A stretch of DNA of 64,000 nt from Chimonanthus salicifolius (GCA_013350335.1 CM023540.1:32157175-32221174), one strand, 5' to 3'; positions 23,670 to 35,675 are shown, numbered from the stretch's first letter. Translations and numbers: made by a program. Notes: generated by a model from the sequence alone, not told the origin.

Positions 23670-26600
23670 ATGAAGAGGCTAGTAAGTACGTTGATTTTAT
23701 ATTTTCATTTATCATTTTTTTATTTTTCCAAAGGTTATTTTATGCATGTCAGATTTTTCAAGACATGCCTTTTTTTCTTTTTCTTTTTCTTCTTGTTGGG
23801 TGCTCTTGGAATTATGTTTCTTTAGATGGGTTCTCTTGCTATTGGTGATTTGAACTGTTCTCTTTTCCTCCTTTTTTTTTTAATCTTTTTAATATTCATC
23901 TGGGTGTTAACCATGGAGTGTTTTGAAGTTTTGGATTGGCTTTCGCCTTTATATTTTCTGTGGGTTCCTTGGAATTCTTCATCTTTTTTTTTTTTTGGTT
24001 TTCTAGATCTCACTAATTCAGAGTATTCATGTTTGTATTCTGGTAATTTTAGTACGGGATTTTTTTCTTTTCTTTTTTTAGTTTTTTACTTTTATTTGAT
24101 TATTTAGATTAAATGATCAGGTGTTGTATTTTCTAATATATTTCTAATGGATTTTGGGTGGTTATTTGTTCTTTCTCCTCTTTTTGAAATGATCTTGCGT
24201 ATTGATCATATTTTCTTTGGATAGTTCGAAGTTTTTGCCCTTCTCTAGATAAGAAAAATTCTGACTCCTTACTTGAATTTCGTGCTTATTGGATGAAGAT
24301 TCCGTATTTCTTACTCTGTTTACTTTCACTGTTTGGGAAAACTAAACTCATGGATTCTATTTTTTTCAACATAAGGTTCTATATGTATGGTTCTCTTCAT
24401 TGTTTTTGTCTTCTCATTCATGAATATGAACAGTCAAATCTTGGCTATCCCCCTTTATTATTATTGTTATTTTGGATTGTTTTGTTTGTGACAATGGCTT
24501 TCACTTCTATCTGTATTTGGATTCTGAATTGTCTAAGATAACATCAATTTCTATTCTTTTTTCAATAGTTACATCTAGGGAATCTTAGTAATCCAAACAT
24601 TTTTTTCAATTTTTTTCAATTTTCTTCAATTACCATGTTTAATCATTGCCGTTTTGAGTATGAATGGCTTACACTGTTTTGATTTGACTCTTTGGCTATT
24701 GTTTTCCTTATTTCTTGTATTTTCTTCAGGTGGCACTGCTATTTTTTCTAGCACTGAATAATGGTGTCCACGGTAATGAAGGGGACAATGAGAGGAAGTG
24801 TAAATATGGTGAGGCTTTGAATTTGAGCTCCAGACCTCACAGTATTTCCATATTGGAATTTGGGGCAGTTGGAGATGGAAAGACATTGAATACACTTGCA
24901 TTCCAAAATGCGATCTTCTATCTGCGGTCATTTGCAGACAAGGGCGGTGCTCAGCTCTATGTTCCATCAGGGAGGTGGCTGACGGGAAGCTTCAACCTCA
25001 CTAGCCACCTCACCCTCTTCTTGGAAAGAGGCGCTGTTATCCTTGGAAGTCAGGTCGGTATGGGTGACAGATTGGCAATCGGACTATAGGAAGAAATTTT
25101 CATACCCGATTTTGAGTTTCAACTTCAAATAGATGAGATGAATGACTTTGATGAATACAATAATGAGTTTTGCTGTTATGGACTATTTAGCTTGTTTCTG
25201 TATTGGGTTCTCGTCTTTACCATTACTTCTCATTGGTGTATCCATTGTCCGGCTGCCAATCAAATCAATTGGTTGTATTATCAAAATGTGGTTCCAGCAT
25301 GTATAAACTCAAGACTGAGGATGCTAGAATCTCAAAGACAATGATCATAGCTCCTCCTCTCTTATATCCAGTTACTGCTATTTTATCCCTTTTATCATTT
25401 AGAGTTTGAACTATGACGTATTAACTTTACAACTTTTATTTGTGTGGTCTTGGTCTTGTTCTTGTTCTTAGTGAGTAAATGAACTTCCCATTTCATCTCT
25501 TGTAGTGTCTTGGGAATTGGATTTGATATCAGTTTAATTTAGAGGTAAAAATTCTGAATTACTGCAATCGGTGTCTATGATGTGAGTTACCTTGTTAGCG
25601 ACCCTGCAGTTCCTCATTCAGAAATAGAAATGATTTTATATGAATTGGGCTTGCTTGTTATATTGTGGCGAGTACATTAGTGGCAAAAGAAGAATTTAGG
25701 AAAAGTATTTTTGAGTAAACCTCGGGATAAAAGAAACATGATGCCTGATCGGGAGCTCAAAACTCTGCATGATGTAGAGAGGAAAAGTGTTGTTAAATTT
25801 TCTTCCTGTCTTCTATATTTCAACATGAACTCAAAAGAATTTCAAATTCACAAGTTTAGAAATGACATTTCCATTTCAACACTAACATTCGAGCATCGCA
25901 ACCAATCAAAACAGCAGATTGCTGAACTTCATTTCCTACCATTCTGTAGGATTCATCTCAGTGGCAAGTGGTTGACCCCTTACCCTCATATGGTCGAGGC
26001 ATTGACCTTCCAGGTGGAAGGCACCGCAGCTTGATAAATGGCTTCGAGTTGAAAGATGTCGTGATTACAGGTATTGATGGTTATTTTACTAGTTATTTTT
26101 TGTCCATCTTCTGGAAGTCTATATATCAGAATCCAGATAGCAACTTTGCCTTGTTAGATATCTCAATCTCTTAAACTTTTTCCAATTTGTATTGTGACAG
26201 GCGATAACGGAACCATAGATGGCCAGGGATTCATATGGTGGGAATGGTTCCGCTCTAGTTCATTAAATTACAGTCGCCCACATCTTGTCGAGCTTGAAAA
26301 TTCCACCGGTATTGTGATTTCAAATCTCACTTTTTTGAATCCACCTGCATGGACCATCCATCCCATATATTGCAGGTATGTTTATTAACAGTGCATTTGT
26401 ATGTGTCTGAAATCTCTATTTTTTAGGCATTTTTCGCAGCACATGGATGGCTGATGAGTTCTCTGTATATTTGGGACATCTTCGGAACCAGAAGAGCATA
26501 AATGAGTTACACTTCTTCTCACTTCTCCCCACAAATCAGAATTGATGATAACACTGATAATGATTTGGGATGAGAAGGCAGTGAAACATATGTACTTATT

Positions 26601-28391
26601 GTGGTCTCATAGAAGAACAGATCAGAAACTTCTTGCAAGTTGGTTAGCATCCAAATGTGCTGACTTAAATAGTTGCATTTTGTTCCGTAAATTTGAAAGT
26701 TATCTTATGAGGAATTATAAATATTTTTTTTCTTCAAGAAAGTTGTATTCATATCAATATATATGGTTATAATGCAGCAATGTACATGTTCAGAACATAA
26801 AGGTCTATGCTCCATCAAATTCTCCTTATACGAACGGTATAGTCCCAGGTCAGTGTTGTCTCTGTCTTTTTTCCTTTCTCTCTCTGCATGTGTTTATATG
26901 GTATTTCCTTGAAGCTACTTAGAACCATGTATTCTTTTTTTGGATAACATGGGTATCCCCCACTCCACATTGGAGGTGAGACTAATTCCACACGAAACCA
27001 CCCTACAAGCCTAGTGTATCAGATAAGCTTGGGAGGAGTTGAACCCAAGACCTCTGGTCTAATCCTAGAAGCTACTTAGAACCATGTATTCTTGTTGCTA
27101 CTGCTGCTGCTTTTTTTTAAAAAAATTGTTATTTATTTATTTTCTACTCTCTAATGATTCATTTAGTGAGTTGCACACAACACAAATTTGGTATTTTGAG
27201 CCTTATTCTAGTAGAACTTTCAGCAAGCAAATATTTTTTTTTAAAAAAAAAGTTGTTATTTCTTTATTTTCTACTATTTTATGATTCATTTAGTGAGTTG
27301 TGTGATATAGGCTATGAGTAGTTCTGTGTTAATGGTGCATGTTGATGTAATCATTTAGTTATTACAGTAGAATATAATCAGTGGGTGGTTAACTTTTATT
27401 GTAATTTCGAGCAGTTAGAAATAAGGGATCATATTAGAAGGGATACTAACTTTATTTTTTCAAAATCTGTGGCTAAATTCAATTTGAGCTGATGACAGTG
27501 TGAGATTAGGACCTGTCTTGAATGCACATCTACACCTTGAAACCTGTAATTTTCTTTCTGAATTTGGTTATCAATCGCGAAAAAAAGATGATTATGTTCT
27601 TGTTTCTGCCTTGTTATTTTCATCCTCCCTATACTCTGTTTTTATCTGTAGTTTCTTTATTGATTTAATAACAAATGGATTATGCTGCTGATTCAATGCA
27701 TATCTGTCTTGTATCAGATTCATCTACCGATGTATGCATCGAGGACTGCTATGTTAGTGTAGGATACGATGCCATCACTCTAAAAAGTGGTTGGGATGAG
27801 TATGGTATTGATTTTGCTAAACCCACCTCCAATGTTCACATAATCCGGGTCCATCTACAAACCTCCCTCGGCTCCGCCCTTGCATTCGGCAGCGAGATGT
27901 CTGGTGGCATCTCAAATGTATATGCCGAACAACTCCACATACATGATTCTTTTGTTGCTATCAAACTCAAGACTACCAATGGCAGAGGTGGTTTTGTAAA
28001 AGATGTTGCAGTATCAGATGTTGAAATGACAAATGTCCACATGGCGCTCGGAATCACCGGTCATTGTGGAAAGCACCCTGACGATCACTTCAACCCCGAT
28101 GCTTATCCGGAGATCGATGGTATCACTATAAGGAATGTGATTGGTGCAAACATCTCCATTGCCGGAGACCTCAAGGGAATCCCTCAAGCTCCCTTTACTT
28201 CCATCTGCCTCTCAAACATCTCCTTGTCCATTTCTTCCAAGCAATCTACTTCATGGGTCTGTTCTGATGTGTTGGGATTCTCCGAGTCAGTGTTCCCGGA
28301 GCCCTGTTCCGATCTCCAGCTCCCATTTTCGAATTCCTCTTCGGTTTGTTTTTCCCTTGTGTCTCCAACTGGTTTCACCAAATCCATATGA
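23670..28391 (+). CDS. Polygalacturonase-like glycoside hydrolase family 28 protein, secreted
   Basis: Six exons give 458 residues: 23670-23681, 24730-25053, 25950-26070, 26201-26375, 26778-26848 and 27718-28391 (TGA 28389-28391), all GT-AG and in frame. The family folds as a right-handed parallel beta-helix and cleaves or trims pectin backbones in the cell wall. Residues 1-19 (MKRLVALLFFLALNNGVHG) are a signal peptide. Conserved stretches follow in order: FGAVGDGKTLNT near the mature N-terminus, VITGDNGTIDGQG, FLNPPAWTIHPIYC, then SPYTNGIVPDSSTDVCIEDC, DAITLKSGWDEYG, GSALAFGSEMSGG and AIKLKTTNGRGG, and a C-terminal cysteine region. The start is chosen because exon 1 (MKRL) joins a hydrophobic exon 2 to make a complete signal sequence. 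The classic NTD, DD, GHG and RIK motifs are altered in the way known for the plant branch containing the KSGWDEYG word, so activity and substrate are uncertain. Confidence 0.93.
26930..27072 (-). repeat. SINE-like insertion in the fifth intron of the GH28 gene
   Basis: The minus strand reads a tRNA-like GGTTCAACTCCTCCC word (plus strand GGGAGGAGTTGAACC) followed by a body ending at a T run on the plus strand at about 26935-26941. A short repeat, CTACTTAGAACCATGTATTC, lies on both sides (26917-26936 and 27072-27091), which looks like its target-site duplication. Confidence 0.65.
27111..27303. repeat. Direct repeat in the fifth GH28 intron
   Basis: A stretch containing TTGTTATTT, TTTATTTTCTACT and TGATTCATTTAGTGAGTTG occurs at about 27111-27174 and again at about 27232-27301. 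It is non-coding and probably a local duplication. Confidence 0.65.
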
Positions 28392-28810
28392 GAAACTTGG
28401 TGTTCCAATCATCATTTGTTCTGCTCATGTGTACAACTGAGCTTTCTAAGTTCCATCATCTCAAAGCGGTTGTCCGATTCTTTTCCAATAAAATCTAATA
28501 CCGTTTCCGATTCGCATTCACTTCTTCCTTCAATACCCGACAACTTGTGTCCAAGATTAGACAATGTGCTTACATGTACAGCTCCATTTCTTCATTTATG
28601 TGTAAGGAAATTTTTGGTAGTGGTGGGGGGGCTTTTAATTATTTTTATTTTTATTTAAATTTTTTTTTTCATGTTTTGTTACTACATTGTATATTTTATC
28701 CGATTTTGGATGCCAATTTATGATGAATGTGGGGTTGATGGGGGTTGGATTTATGTATGTATTTGGATTTGTATGAATGCAAATAAATTTGTATGGTCAA
28801 TTCAATGGCC
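28392..28810 (+). other. 3' region of the GH28 gene
   Basis: Non-coding. Candidate poly(A) signals are CCAATAAAATC near 28486 and CAAATAAATTT near 28780. The true transcript end cannot be fixed from sequence. Confidence 0.4.
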
Positions 28811-29295
28811 AATGGTAGGACCATAGACTTTTTTATGATTTGAAAGCCAAATAAAACACATGGATGTTTGGCCTTAGCAGGACAGCTGGTCTTGTCGGTG
28901 AGGGCCTACATTTTACAATATATGGAATGCTTCTTTTATCAATGGTGGTGGTTGGGTGTATGGCCCCCACCCTACCTCCCATCAGGTCAAGACATTTCCT
29001 TTGGGCAATTTTGTGGTTTTTGTTGGAAGTAAGATTTTTAATGAAAAATGGGCTATTGAGACAGTTTCTTTATGAAGGTGTTAAATGTTGGATTCGGTTT
29101 TGGACTTTGTAGATATTGAATTTGGGTGTTGGAAGTTGACTTTTACTTGGAAAAGGGTGAAAATTGATATAAATAAGTATGATTTGTATAGGTATTGATT
29201 CTCTCCAAGTCCACATGTGTTGGTTTAGAGATGTGGCTGTGATGTCACTCATTAAGATTGAGTAACCAGTCTAAAGGCTAGTTCTTTAGGTGGAA

Positions 29296-29532
29296 CGACA
29301 TAAGTAAGTCTCTAAATTTCTTCCTTTACAATCAATACGAGACTCGTTTATTGTCCTAACATCGAGTAAAAATGGTTTTATGTGGAAAATTGGCTTTGGT
29401 TATTGTGATGCGACATAAGTCTTTTACAAGTTCCTAAATCTCTTCCTTCACAATCAACACGAGACTCATTTGTTGTCTCAACATCGAGTAAAAATGGTTT
29501 TATGTAGAAAATTGGCTTTGGTTATTGTGATG
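29296..29532. repeat. 115-120 bp tandem duplication
   Basis: The unit starting CGACATAAG at 29296 recurs at 29411. Both copies share CATCGAGTAAAAATGG and GAAAATTGGCTTTGG. Two copies, about 85-90 percent alike by eye, non-coding. Confidence 0.75.
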
Positions 29533-29874
29533 CAAAATTGTTTTTCTTTGTAAGAGACTAGGGGATGATTCAATGGATTTTATTAGAGACTATTTTTAAT
29601 CTAAGAGGGAACCCAGTATAAAATGGTAAAAAAAAAAGGGTGACTCAATTTTTTTTCTATCTAGATATGAGTGTCTTTATTATATTTAGATAGGGTACTT
29701 GTAAGAATAGAAGGCCTCTATAATCATCAACTAGGCTCTTAATTATCATAATCTCACTTTTAAATAAAAGTAAATGGTGAGAGTTAACACGAGCACTGGG
29801 CCAAACTCATCTTTCAAATTTCTCTCCCTCAATAAATGATGATTGAGTGTGTTTGGCTATTTTGAATAATCAAA

Positions 29875-30065
29875 TACTCCGTCCCATTTTAGTTCTCTTA
29901 TTTGAAATATTTGTATTTTTTAAAGAACTCACTATATAAGGCTAGCACTATATGTGATCTTATCAATTTTCAATACACTTTATACTACTCCAATACAAAT
30001 GAGACAACTATTTTGAGGCAATTCTAAAATCCATATAGGACAACTAATTTAGGACAGAGGGAGTA
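29875..30065. mobile_element. Stowaway-type MITE (Tc1/mariner)
   Basis: The 187-bp element at 29877-30063 starts CTCCGTCCCATTTTAG and ends AATTTAGGACAGAGGGAG, the inverted form of the Stowaway terminal repeat, and is flanked by TA on both sides (29875-29876 and 30064-30065). It carries no gene, as expected for a Stowaway MITE. Confidence 0.9.
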
Positions 30066-31556
30066 TAAGAATTTTCAATTTCTATTAAAATTAATAGTCA
30101 ACTTTTTAATGTTTGATAAACAGTAAATTAAGAGCAAATTTGTAAAAGAAGATAACAGTCTAAGTTGACGGGAAATCCCCTCTAATCTTGATAAACTTTG
30201 TGCCCTTTTAGTGATGATCAATCTCTCTTCTGATAGAAGTTGAATAGATTGAGATAAATAGATTTTTTTCTAATACCTAAAATTTGAAATTTCTACTATC
30301 AAAATATAACATTTGTTACATTCCTTTTCATATTTTTCTCCAAATATGAACAACCACTCAAGTGCAGAAGATGGGAATCCAATGAGCAACGGTGGAGGAG
30401 GGTGTCCCAAAAATTGATTTGAAGAATTTAAGATGCTCATCCTCTTTCATTTCTATTGTCATTTCATTCATCATTCATTGTTTCTAGTCCCCATCCTTCA
30501 TCTAAATTGTAGATGAATCAATCATTTGATGGGGACTAGGGCATTCATTTTACTCTCCCATTCTATCACCCTACTCCATTGTACACGTGCCATGCAAATA
30601 GTGGGCCGCTTGGCATTCAAAAGTCACACATGGGCCTTTGAAGAATTATCCTAAACCCGTTACAATGAGAAATCATGAAAAACTCAAAAAGTAAGGGTAT
30701 TATGTGTAATTCACATTTAATTTTAAAGGGTCACTTTCAATTGAATTTATCTAGTCTGTGTGAATTGAGAGATTTATACATATTTTAAAAATTAGTCAGG
30801 TGAGATACTAAACAACTTAGTTGGAAAAAATAAAAAATTACAATTCAACTTGGATTGAATTAGAGTTTTTAAAAAAAAACTCATGTTGAATTACATACAT
30901 GAGTGATGGGCCTAAACTTCGTCCAAATTTGACACTTCTAGATACGATCTTATAGAATTTAGACCAAAGGCTGAGTCCATTTGTTGCACATGCTAGACTT
31001 GAGCTTGAATAGACTCTTTATAGATATTTATAAAATATTTTACAAATACTTCCCATATAAAGCAATTTGCAAATACTTATCAATCAAATTTTTTTTAAAA
31101 AAAAAACTATGATCTATTCATCATTGGTGGGAGCCACAGTGAAGAACTTACCAGCTGGCGAATGTCGCAGTAATGGTGCCACATGCATGATGTAATTAGA
31201 TTCTCTCTTTATTTTAACAAATTCATATAATATTTGCACCTAACTTCCTATAATATCATTTAATTTTATAATGTTTGGTGGGTGACCTGTCATGTTTTTG
31301 TCCTTTAAGGAGTTATTATCTTGGAATATATGTTCATAATATACTAAGTTACTAACTCTTGATTTCTTAATTTTTTAAAGGGGATGCTGTGTAATATTTT
31401 AATTAGTTTGGGATCCACTTTAGAGTCATACAGCAACAAATTTGCAATAATTCGATTACGTTGCCACAGTTTCAGTCCTTTCTTTTTCAGTGCAAGAGGA
31501 AGGATAGTTTAGTTCAGGGATCCAAAATTTGATTGATACAAGATGTAGCGATTATA
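30066..31556. other. Intergenic, with one nested hairpin
   Basis: No gene recognised. A nested inverted repeat lies at 30484-30539: CTAGTCCCCATC pairs exactly with GATGGGGACTAG, and TTCATCTA inside it pairs with TAGATGAA. Around 30740-30800 the words GTGAATTGAGAGATTTATACAT resemble the 3' part of the SINE-like sequence at 63395-63590. Confidence 0.6.
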
Positions 31557-32219
31557 CAGGTGAGCAAAGGTTTAAATATCGGCCGATACATATCGTATCG
31601 GCCGATATATCGGTCGATACATATCGTATCGGCCGATATATATCGGTTTTTTGAAACCTTGAAATATCGGCCGATACGATAAGTATCGGCCATACAGTTG
31701 GAATATCGGCCGATATGGGCGATAAACGGTCCCCAATATCGGCCCTAATATCGGCCGATATTCAAAAATATCGGTATTTTAAAAAAAAAAAAAAATTTAA
31801 AACACCGATACGGTTTTTCGCGGTTTTTACACCGTTTTTCGCGGTTTTTCGCGGTTTTCCGCGGTTTTTCGAGGTTTTCCACGGTTTACGGTTCTCAGGG
31901 GTATTCGCGGTTTTCGCGGTTTTCGCGGTTTTCCGCGGTTTTCCACGGTTTTCTGCGGTTCAGGGTTTACGGTTCTCAGGGTGTCCACGGTTTTTTGCGG
32001 TTTTTTACGGTTTTTTGCGGTTTTGTCACGGTTCACCACTATTCATCACGGTTTTTTGCGGTTTTTTCACGGTTCCGATATCGGAGGAGAGAGAAAATGT
32101 CGATATCGGTATGAGAGATAAAATTATCGGCCGATATATCGTCCGTATCGGATATCGGCCGATATTTACATATCGGCCGATATATCGGCCGAGCCGATTT
32201 TTTGACCCCTGCAGGTGAG
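31557..32219. mobile_element. Non-autonomous hAT-like element, ATCGGCCGAT family, copy 2
   Basis: The element at 31565-32211 (647 bp) is flanked by a perfect 8-bp duplication CAGGTGAG (31557-31564 and 32212-32219). Its ends are imperfect inverted repeats: CAAAGGTTTAAATATCGG and, reversed from the right, CAGGGGTCAAAAAATCGG. Both sub-terminal regions are dense in ATCGGCCGAT words. No transposase is present; an open frame through it (31715-32218) is a by-product of the repeat. Confidence 0.8.
31805..32075. repeat. GCGGTTTT minisatellite inside the hAT-like element
   Basis: About 270 bp consist of tandem, slightly variable units of 8-11 bp such as CGCGGTTTTT and CACGGTTTTC. The array is absent from the 17967-18407 copy of the same family, so it expanded or was acquired in this copy. 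Confidence 0.8.
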
Positions 32220-32370
32220 ATCTCGGCTGATATGACTGAGATCTCGCCATCTCAGCCAATATATCTCGGTTTCGGCCAAGATTTGGCTCAAAAAAGAGAG
32301 AGAAAGAGTAATATTGGCCGATATCGACCAAGATCCCGAGATTTTGACGGCGAATTTTGGACCCCTGGTT
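32220..32370. repeat. Second element end next to the hAT-like copy
   Basis: Immediately to the right of the duplication CAGGTGAG lies more ATCTCGGC/ATCGACC-rich sequence, ending ATTTTGGACCCCTGG, which resembles the right end of the ATCGGCCGAT family (TTTTTGACCCCTG). This may be an older member into which copy 2 inserted; its left end is not clear. Confidence 0.4.
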
Positions 32371-33624
32371 TAACTTGGGGGTGCAATTGGGCTGGGCCGT
32401 GTACTACGGGTGAGCTTCAGTTATTTCAGATTGGACTCAAGTAAGTTATATTTTAAATTAAGTTCCAGTCTATAAGGGCCTAACAAGGCGGTTGGGGATG
32501 AAGCTATGTTAACATTATGGTTCAAGTGGTTTGACCCAGAGCAATTGAATTTATTAAATTGAACCTAAATAATTATAACTATTTAGACTTAATTTTGATT
32601 TAGGTGAATCTAAATCACCAATAAAGCTCATCCAAAAGTTAAAATTTTGGCTGAGGGTCCGGTAAAAGTATTTTGCATTAATCAGAAAATTTTGACTGAG
32701 TTTGGACAAGATCCTTATATTTTGTGTTTGTGAATATAAGACCTAATTTGGTGATCATACACAAAATAAAACTTCATTTATTTTCAACTTTGTTATTATT
32801 TATATCATTTGAATGTGTTTAGCATTCACGATGGATTTATAATTTGTTATCAGTCTATTGTTTGCCTGACATCTATTGGACTCAAATCAATTTCTTTTGT
32901 GATTGTAATAATAAGATTGTTTCTCTAAATTCTAAAATTAAAAGATTTAAGAGAAATTTTATTGTTCGATTGTTATTGAAAGATAGATTGATCAGTTGTC
33001 AATAGAGTGATTTTTTTTAAAAGATTATATATCTCTACTAACTATAAGGTTAAGAAGATGGGGAATTGTTAGGGATATTGATGTTTTTATTTTAATATAA
33101 ATTATATATTTCATAAGTTTTATATTTATACAAAATATTAATTGCCTATAATAGGTTTTATAAATTATTTCTTAATTTTAAGAATTCAGGCCAAACTCGG
33201 GCTTTCTTGTATTAGGCCTGGCCCGATCTGAATTCTAATTTGGGTCTTAACATTTTAGGTAAAAAATGAGCCTGAGTCAATCCGAATCCCAAATTTGAGG
33301 TTTTTATGTGGGATGGCCCTGTCCGACTTAGGATCTACTTATAGATATTAGAATTGACCAGTTATCAAACACAAACTTTATATAAATTGACAATTCTTTT
33401 CTTTTTTAGGGTGACTTTAAACCCCAAAAATTAGAAACTTTTAGATATAAACGGGTTAGGCTAAAACAACTTAGATGAATAGATGTGCACATACTTAGTC
33501 TATGCAGGCTAGGCTGAGTCTGAATGTTGTCACTTGGGCCTCATTGTCAAGTAACAAATTCCCACATAAGGTAGGTCTGTGTTAAGTTCCTTTTACTGTA
33601 TATTTGGCTACTCTCTTTTTTTAT
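32371..33624. other. Intergenic, no gene recognised
   Basis: AT-rich sequence with no coding or repeat signature that could be placed. Confidence 0.5.
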
Positions 33625-33785
33625 AATTAATGAGAACTCTAAGCAACACCTTCGACATAAACCCTCTTAAATCCTTCGGGGGATGGCCCACACTCATATA
33701 GGACACCCTCAGTTTACACCATTGGGACTTGAATTAGCGATTTCTCACTTCTTAATGCAGGAGGTAACTAGTTGAATTATCTAAC
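33625..33785 (-). repeat. SINE-like, minus orientation
   Basis: The minus strand has a box-A-like stretch (plus AACTAGTTGAATTATC), a box-B-like word (plus GGGACTTGAATTAGCG) and a plus-strand T run at the 3' side. It resembles the SINE group at 16.6-17.6 kb but is more diverged. Confidence 0.45.
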
Positions 33786-34770
33786 TTTAGACTTATTTTA
33801 ATCTCTATTCCTTCTTTGGCTACTTGAACATAAAATAGAAAATTTCAATCTCCAAAATTTGTATATTTCAAGAATTCAAGTTAAGCATTTGACAAACAAG
33901 TGGATTGATTATGAGTGAATTGTTAAAAATAAGAAATTCTATATTAAGACTTAAGAGTAGATTATGTACAGGTGGATCTTTATAACCTGAGTATGTATAC
34001 TTAATTAAGAATTCCTGCTAATCATCCTCACACACCTTTTTCACCCTAGTTTTGAATAATCTCTCCCTACTTCAATAACAACAAAATAATATGATTTTAG
34101 TTTGAATAGATTCTCTAAATCTGCTAAATTTAAAATTGTTAAAATCACAATTTATCAGTTGCCTAACACATGATCATGTTTTCTATCAAATTACTGCATA
34201 ATCCTAATTCCAAACTCGATTATGAAAGTCATGGACTAGTCTCAGATCAGATCATTAGGTCTGTCATTGTCCAGCTTGACCTGAAAATAGATGAAAGTAG
34301 GTTGTGTTTGTGAATGCATTGATGCTCCTAAAAGCTATTAAGTAATACAAAAACCATCTATTGAAAATTACAGTACAAAATATTGTTTAAAAAATCTGCG
34401 AGTTCGACTCGTATCAGTTGAGTCAAACTCTTCCGATTAAATCAATTCCTATATGACTTGGGCCGATTTCTGTTGATTCTGAGTAGGACAAAGTCAATTC
34501 CGAGTCTGACTTAATCAAATATGATTCGGACTCTTTTCTCCACTGAATTTGATATTAAAACCTTTTTTCTAATTCCTCATTTCTCCACTTGAGTCTTGAG
34601 CAAAAAATTGTCTGGCCCGTGAACATCCCAATGAAATGAGTTCACTCAAAAGAAGGGTACAAGCCCAAAATAGAAAAGGGGAAACCAAGCCCAGGTCAGA
34701 CAAGGGAGAGAAAACAACGAGGCCCCAAGTAGCAGGGCCACATCAAACTACAAAAGCCTGGGAGAGGCAA

Positions 34771-34885
34771 GAAACGTGTCTTTTCATAATTTTGAAAACT
34801 TCAAAAAATATATAATTTATTTTAATTTCTCCCTAAGTAGTTTATATAGTTTTTGAAACGTGTCTTTTCATAATTTTGAAAACTT
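34771..34885. repeat. 31-bp word repeated at 84-bp spacing
   Basis: GAAACGTGTCTTTTCATAAT followed by TTTGAAAACTT occurs at 34771 and again at 34855. Non-coding, two copies. Confidence 0.75.
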
Positions 34886-35134
34886 AAAATTCAAATTTAA
34901 AATATTTTTTAAGTAAAAATAAATAAATGCGTTTTTTAACTAAATTGAGAAAGGTTCCATAAAATATGCTGACTTGTTTAAATCCAACCGAGTTCGCCCG
35001 AATTTTTTCTTGTTTTTAAAATTTAAATTATGGCCCACCGTCTTGCGAAGGGTTTTAAATGGGAGTTTCTCTATCCCATACTTGTTCTGCAGCTAGGGCA
35101 CTGTTGGCTCATTCTTCACTCTTCAGAACTGGGG

Positions 35135-35158
35135 TTAGGGTTAGGGTTAGGGTTAGGG
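35135..35158. repeat. Interstitial telomere-like repeat, four TTAGGG
   Basis: Four exact TTAGGG units are followed by TTTGGG. The usual plant telomere unit is TTTAGGG, so the six-base form is notable. The tract sits just before an ATG at 35178 with a short frame (MPNVIDPWKKEMHEANL, stop at 35228-35230) that could be a fragment of a gene; no family is recognised. Confidence 0.85.
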
Positions 35159-35671
35159 TTTGGGTTTTTTTTGGGGATGCCGAACGTTATTGATCCGTGG
35201 AAGAAGGAGATGCATGAGGCAAATCTGTAGAAACCGGTGGTGAAGAAGACATTGAGGTCCAATCTTTTTTAGTTTCATGCTTCTTGTGCTCTGCTTCTTT
35301 ATAATTTCCATTCATGTTAGTGGTGATTAGCATCACAGCATGCACTAGCTTCTAGATTATCTGTAATGCAACTAAAAGCACTGGCTAAATTCATCTGTAT
35401 ATTATCTGATTTCTCTGGTTTGCTCATAAATCAGTGCATTTGCAGATCTAGGCGAACCTGAGCCTCAATAGGAAGGAAATGAGAAAAAAAGAGCCGGGCT
35501 CTCTAAGAGGCCTGGACACCTTGGTCATAATAAAAAAAATGGAAGGAAAAGAAATAAAGAAAAAACAAGAGAATTTTGAAGAGGCAGAGAAATAATAGGA
35601 TGACCGACCTTGGCTGATTTCCAAGTACAATACAATACATCTTCCCTTGAAATGCATACACTTACACACGT

Positions 35672-35675
<4 letters not shown>

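Noticed and set aside
24293..24541. Open frame in the first intron of the GH28 gene
   Set aside because: It lies within the intron, is T-rich and hydrophobic by composition, and has no homology that I recognise.
31715..32218. A 167-codon open frame with phenylalanine-rich repeats
   Set aside because: It is a by-product of the GCGGTTTT minisatellite and ATCGGCCGAT words inside a transposable element.
35178..35230. Short frame MPNVIDPWKKEMHEANL after the telomere-like tract
   Set aside because: It is only 17 codons before a stop and was not placed in any gene.
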